Assembly: GCA_020086605.1 (NCBI GenBank)
Contig: JACBWW010000004.1
Span: 29,544,561-29,608,560 of the forward strand
DNA length: 64,000 bases
Direction: 5' to 3'
Source: Lanius collurio
Taxonomy: Eukaryota > Chordata > Aves > Passeriformes > Laniidae
A model generated the notes under the pieces. The model did no database searches. It was not told where the DNA came from and was given only the letters and a program-made list of their open reading frames with translations. This document shows, in pieces, positions 63,016-64,000 of the stretch (positions within the stretch are counted from its first letter, which is position 1; each line of letters starts with the position of its first letter). The position numbers were made by a program, and so were the translations under genes.

Positions 63016-64000
63016 GCTCACTTGAACAATATTGTGAAACCAAAGGCACTGCACAGTATCTAAACCACTGTTTTTTGCTTGGTGTGTCAGTTCAGAAACA
63101 CAAAGGAATTAATTTAAGGGGAAAAGTCTATCTCATAAGAGACTAAACCTTCAATAAAAGCACTGAAGCCTCAATAAAATAACACTAAAAATGCTCAAAA
63201 AACCCCAGCTCCCCAAAAGCTCAAAACAATCAACCTTCTCATGTAGGAACAGAGATAGTCTGATCCTTCAAATGTAATATAAAAACATAACACAGTTTAA
63301 AAAATGCACAAGCACACTTACAGATTAGGAATGCTTTCCTTAATCAGTGTTAAATATCTATAAACATATATGTATTTCTTTTCTTCTCTTAGTATGTAAG
63401 TTAATGCCTAAGCTCTATCTTGAGCCATGTGAAAATACACTTGCTACCCCCATAAAAACAACTCCAGTTGCCAGAAACCAACAGCAAGAAAATATACATT
63501 AACATTTTTTCTCACTGAAAATATCAAGAATATAAAATGAAACCAAAAAGTCTGCAGTTTTTAACCCTAAAAATGGTTTAAATTATGTTTTAAAAATTAA
63601 CTTTTATTTACAGTTCATATCTGTTTTTTGAAGAAATTTATTAAGTACCGAAACAAATTTTTATTTTTAATGTCTTTTTGAACAGAAACAATTTTTAGAA
63701 TCCAGTGTGAACTTATCAAAATTGTTTTCAGTACTCTGAAAATGTGTTTCTACAAATAAATTACCACCAAATTCTAATAACTATCATCTTAAAATCTGCA
63801 CGTGTTGAAGGAATTAACACTTCCTGTTCTACAGTTCCCATTGCATTTAAGTAATAATACTTTCCACACTGACATCTAGTGAAGTTTTACAGTAAGAAGA
63901 GAAATCATATTCTAATACCTTGTACTTACGAACGGCTTTAATTTTCCAAATTACTTATACTTTAAATTACTAGAATTTGCAACGCACTTGTACATCCCAC

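Larger units (their letters stand above)
55217..64000 (-). other. COX16: COX16 upstream intron (incomplete)
   Basis: Everything from the acceptor of the 55154-55216 exon to the window edge appears to be intron, since no sequence resembling the upstream COX16 exon (transmembrane segment, then a GLREF-like motif) is visible on the minus strand. It contains two CR1 3-prime ends (59436-59851 and 61088-61304) and a probable solo LTR (62680-63015). A good donor-like site (gtaagtac on the minus strand) near 63930 does not follow any COX16-like reading frame. The extent of the intron beyond 64000 is unknown. Confidence 0.75.

Noticed and set aside
63900..63990. Good splice-donor-like gtaagtac on the minus strand near the window end, considered as the upstream COX16 exon
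   Set aside because: The sequence before the donor does not encode the expected transmembrane or GLREF-like segment of COX16 in any frame.
1..64000. tRNA, rRNA and known microRNA genes
   Set aside because: I saw no cloverleaf with A and B boxes, no rRNA similarity and no familiar microRNA seed-hairpin; a covariance-model scan would be needed to exclude them fully.

Overview
This window is nuclear DNA from a vertebrate, most probably a bird and plausibly a passerine. The evidence is CR1 LINE 3-prime ends with the avian-type terminus (a gttggat...gctctgag body and a tgattcta tail), two elements that look like avian endogenous-retrovirus solo LTRs, long gene-poor AT-rich stretches, and protein-coding sequence split into tiny exons with GT/AG splice sites. 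There is no bacterial or phage gene organisation. Most open frames are chance readings of noncoding DNA.

The only protein-coding gene I can prove is the 3-prime half of COX16, a cytochrome c oxidase assembly factor, on the minus strand. Its last two coding exons are at 55154-55216 (21 codons) and 41019-41135 (38 codons plus stop). A 14.0 kb intron separates them. The exons encoding the N-terminus and transmembrane segment are not in the window and should lie beyond position 64000.

Layout from left to right. Positions 1-10556 are noncoding, with an ancient CR1 remnant near 0.9-1.3 kb and a perfect MEF2-type site at 8.64 kb. An assembly gap (10557-10936) abuts a poly-G run and a CpG-rich block (about 10937-11660) that looks like a promoter and first exon. 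In mammals the gene downstream of COX16 on the same strand is SLC8A3 (sodium/calcium exchanger 3), whose 5-prime end faces COX16. I therefore infer, without proof, that this island is the SLC8A3 promoter and that positions 1-10.5 kb lie in its long first intron. From 11.8 to about 41 kb is intergenic DNA with two adjacent convergent CR1 copies (14.1-14.6 kb), a GC-rich block (22.37-22.87 kb) and several blocks rich in transcription-factor-like motifs. The COX16 introns (41.1-55.2 kb and 55.2-64 kb) hold a solo LTR (43.59-44.16 kb), an ancient CR1 (about 50.9-51.5 kb), a nearly perfect 99-bp tandem duplication (52.07-52.27 kb), two younger CR1 3-prime ends (59.4-59.9 and 61.1-61.3 kb) and a probable second solo LTR (62.68-63.02 kb).

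I see no convincing novel biological system. The best leads are the unresolved CpG-island gap, the recent intronic tandem duplication, and candidate regulatory blocks between the two genes.
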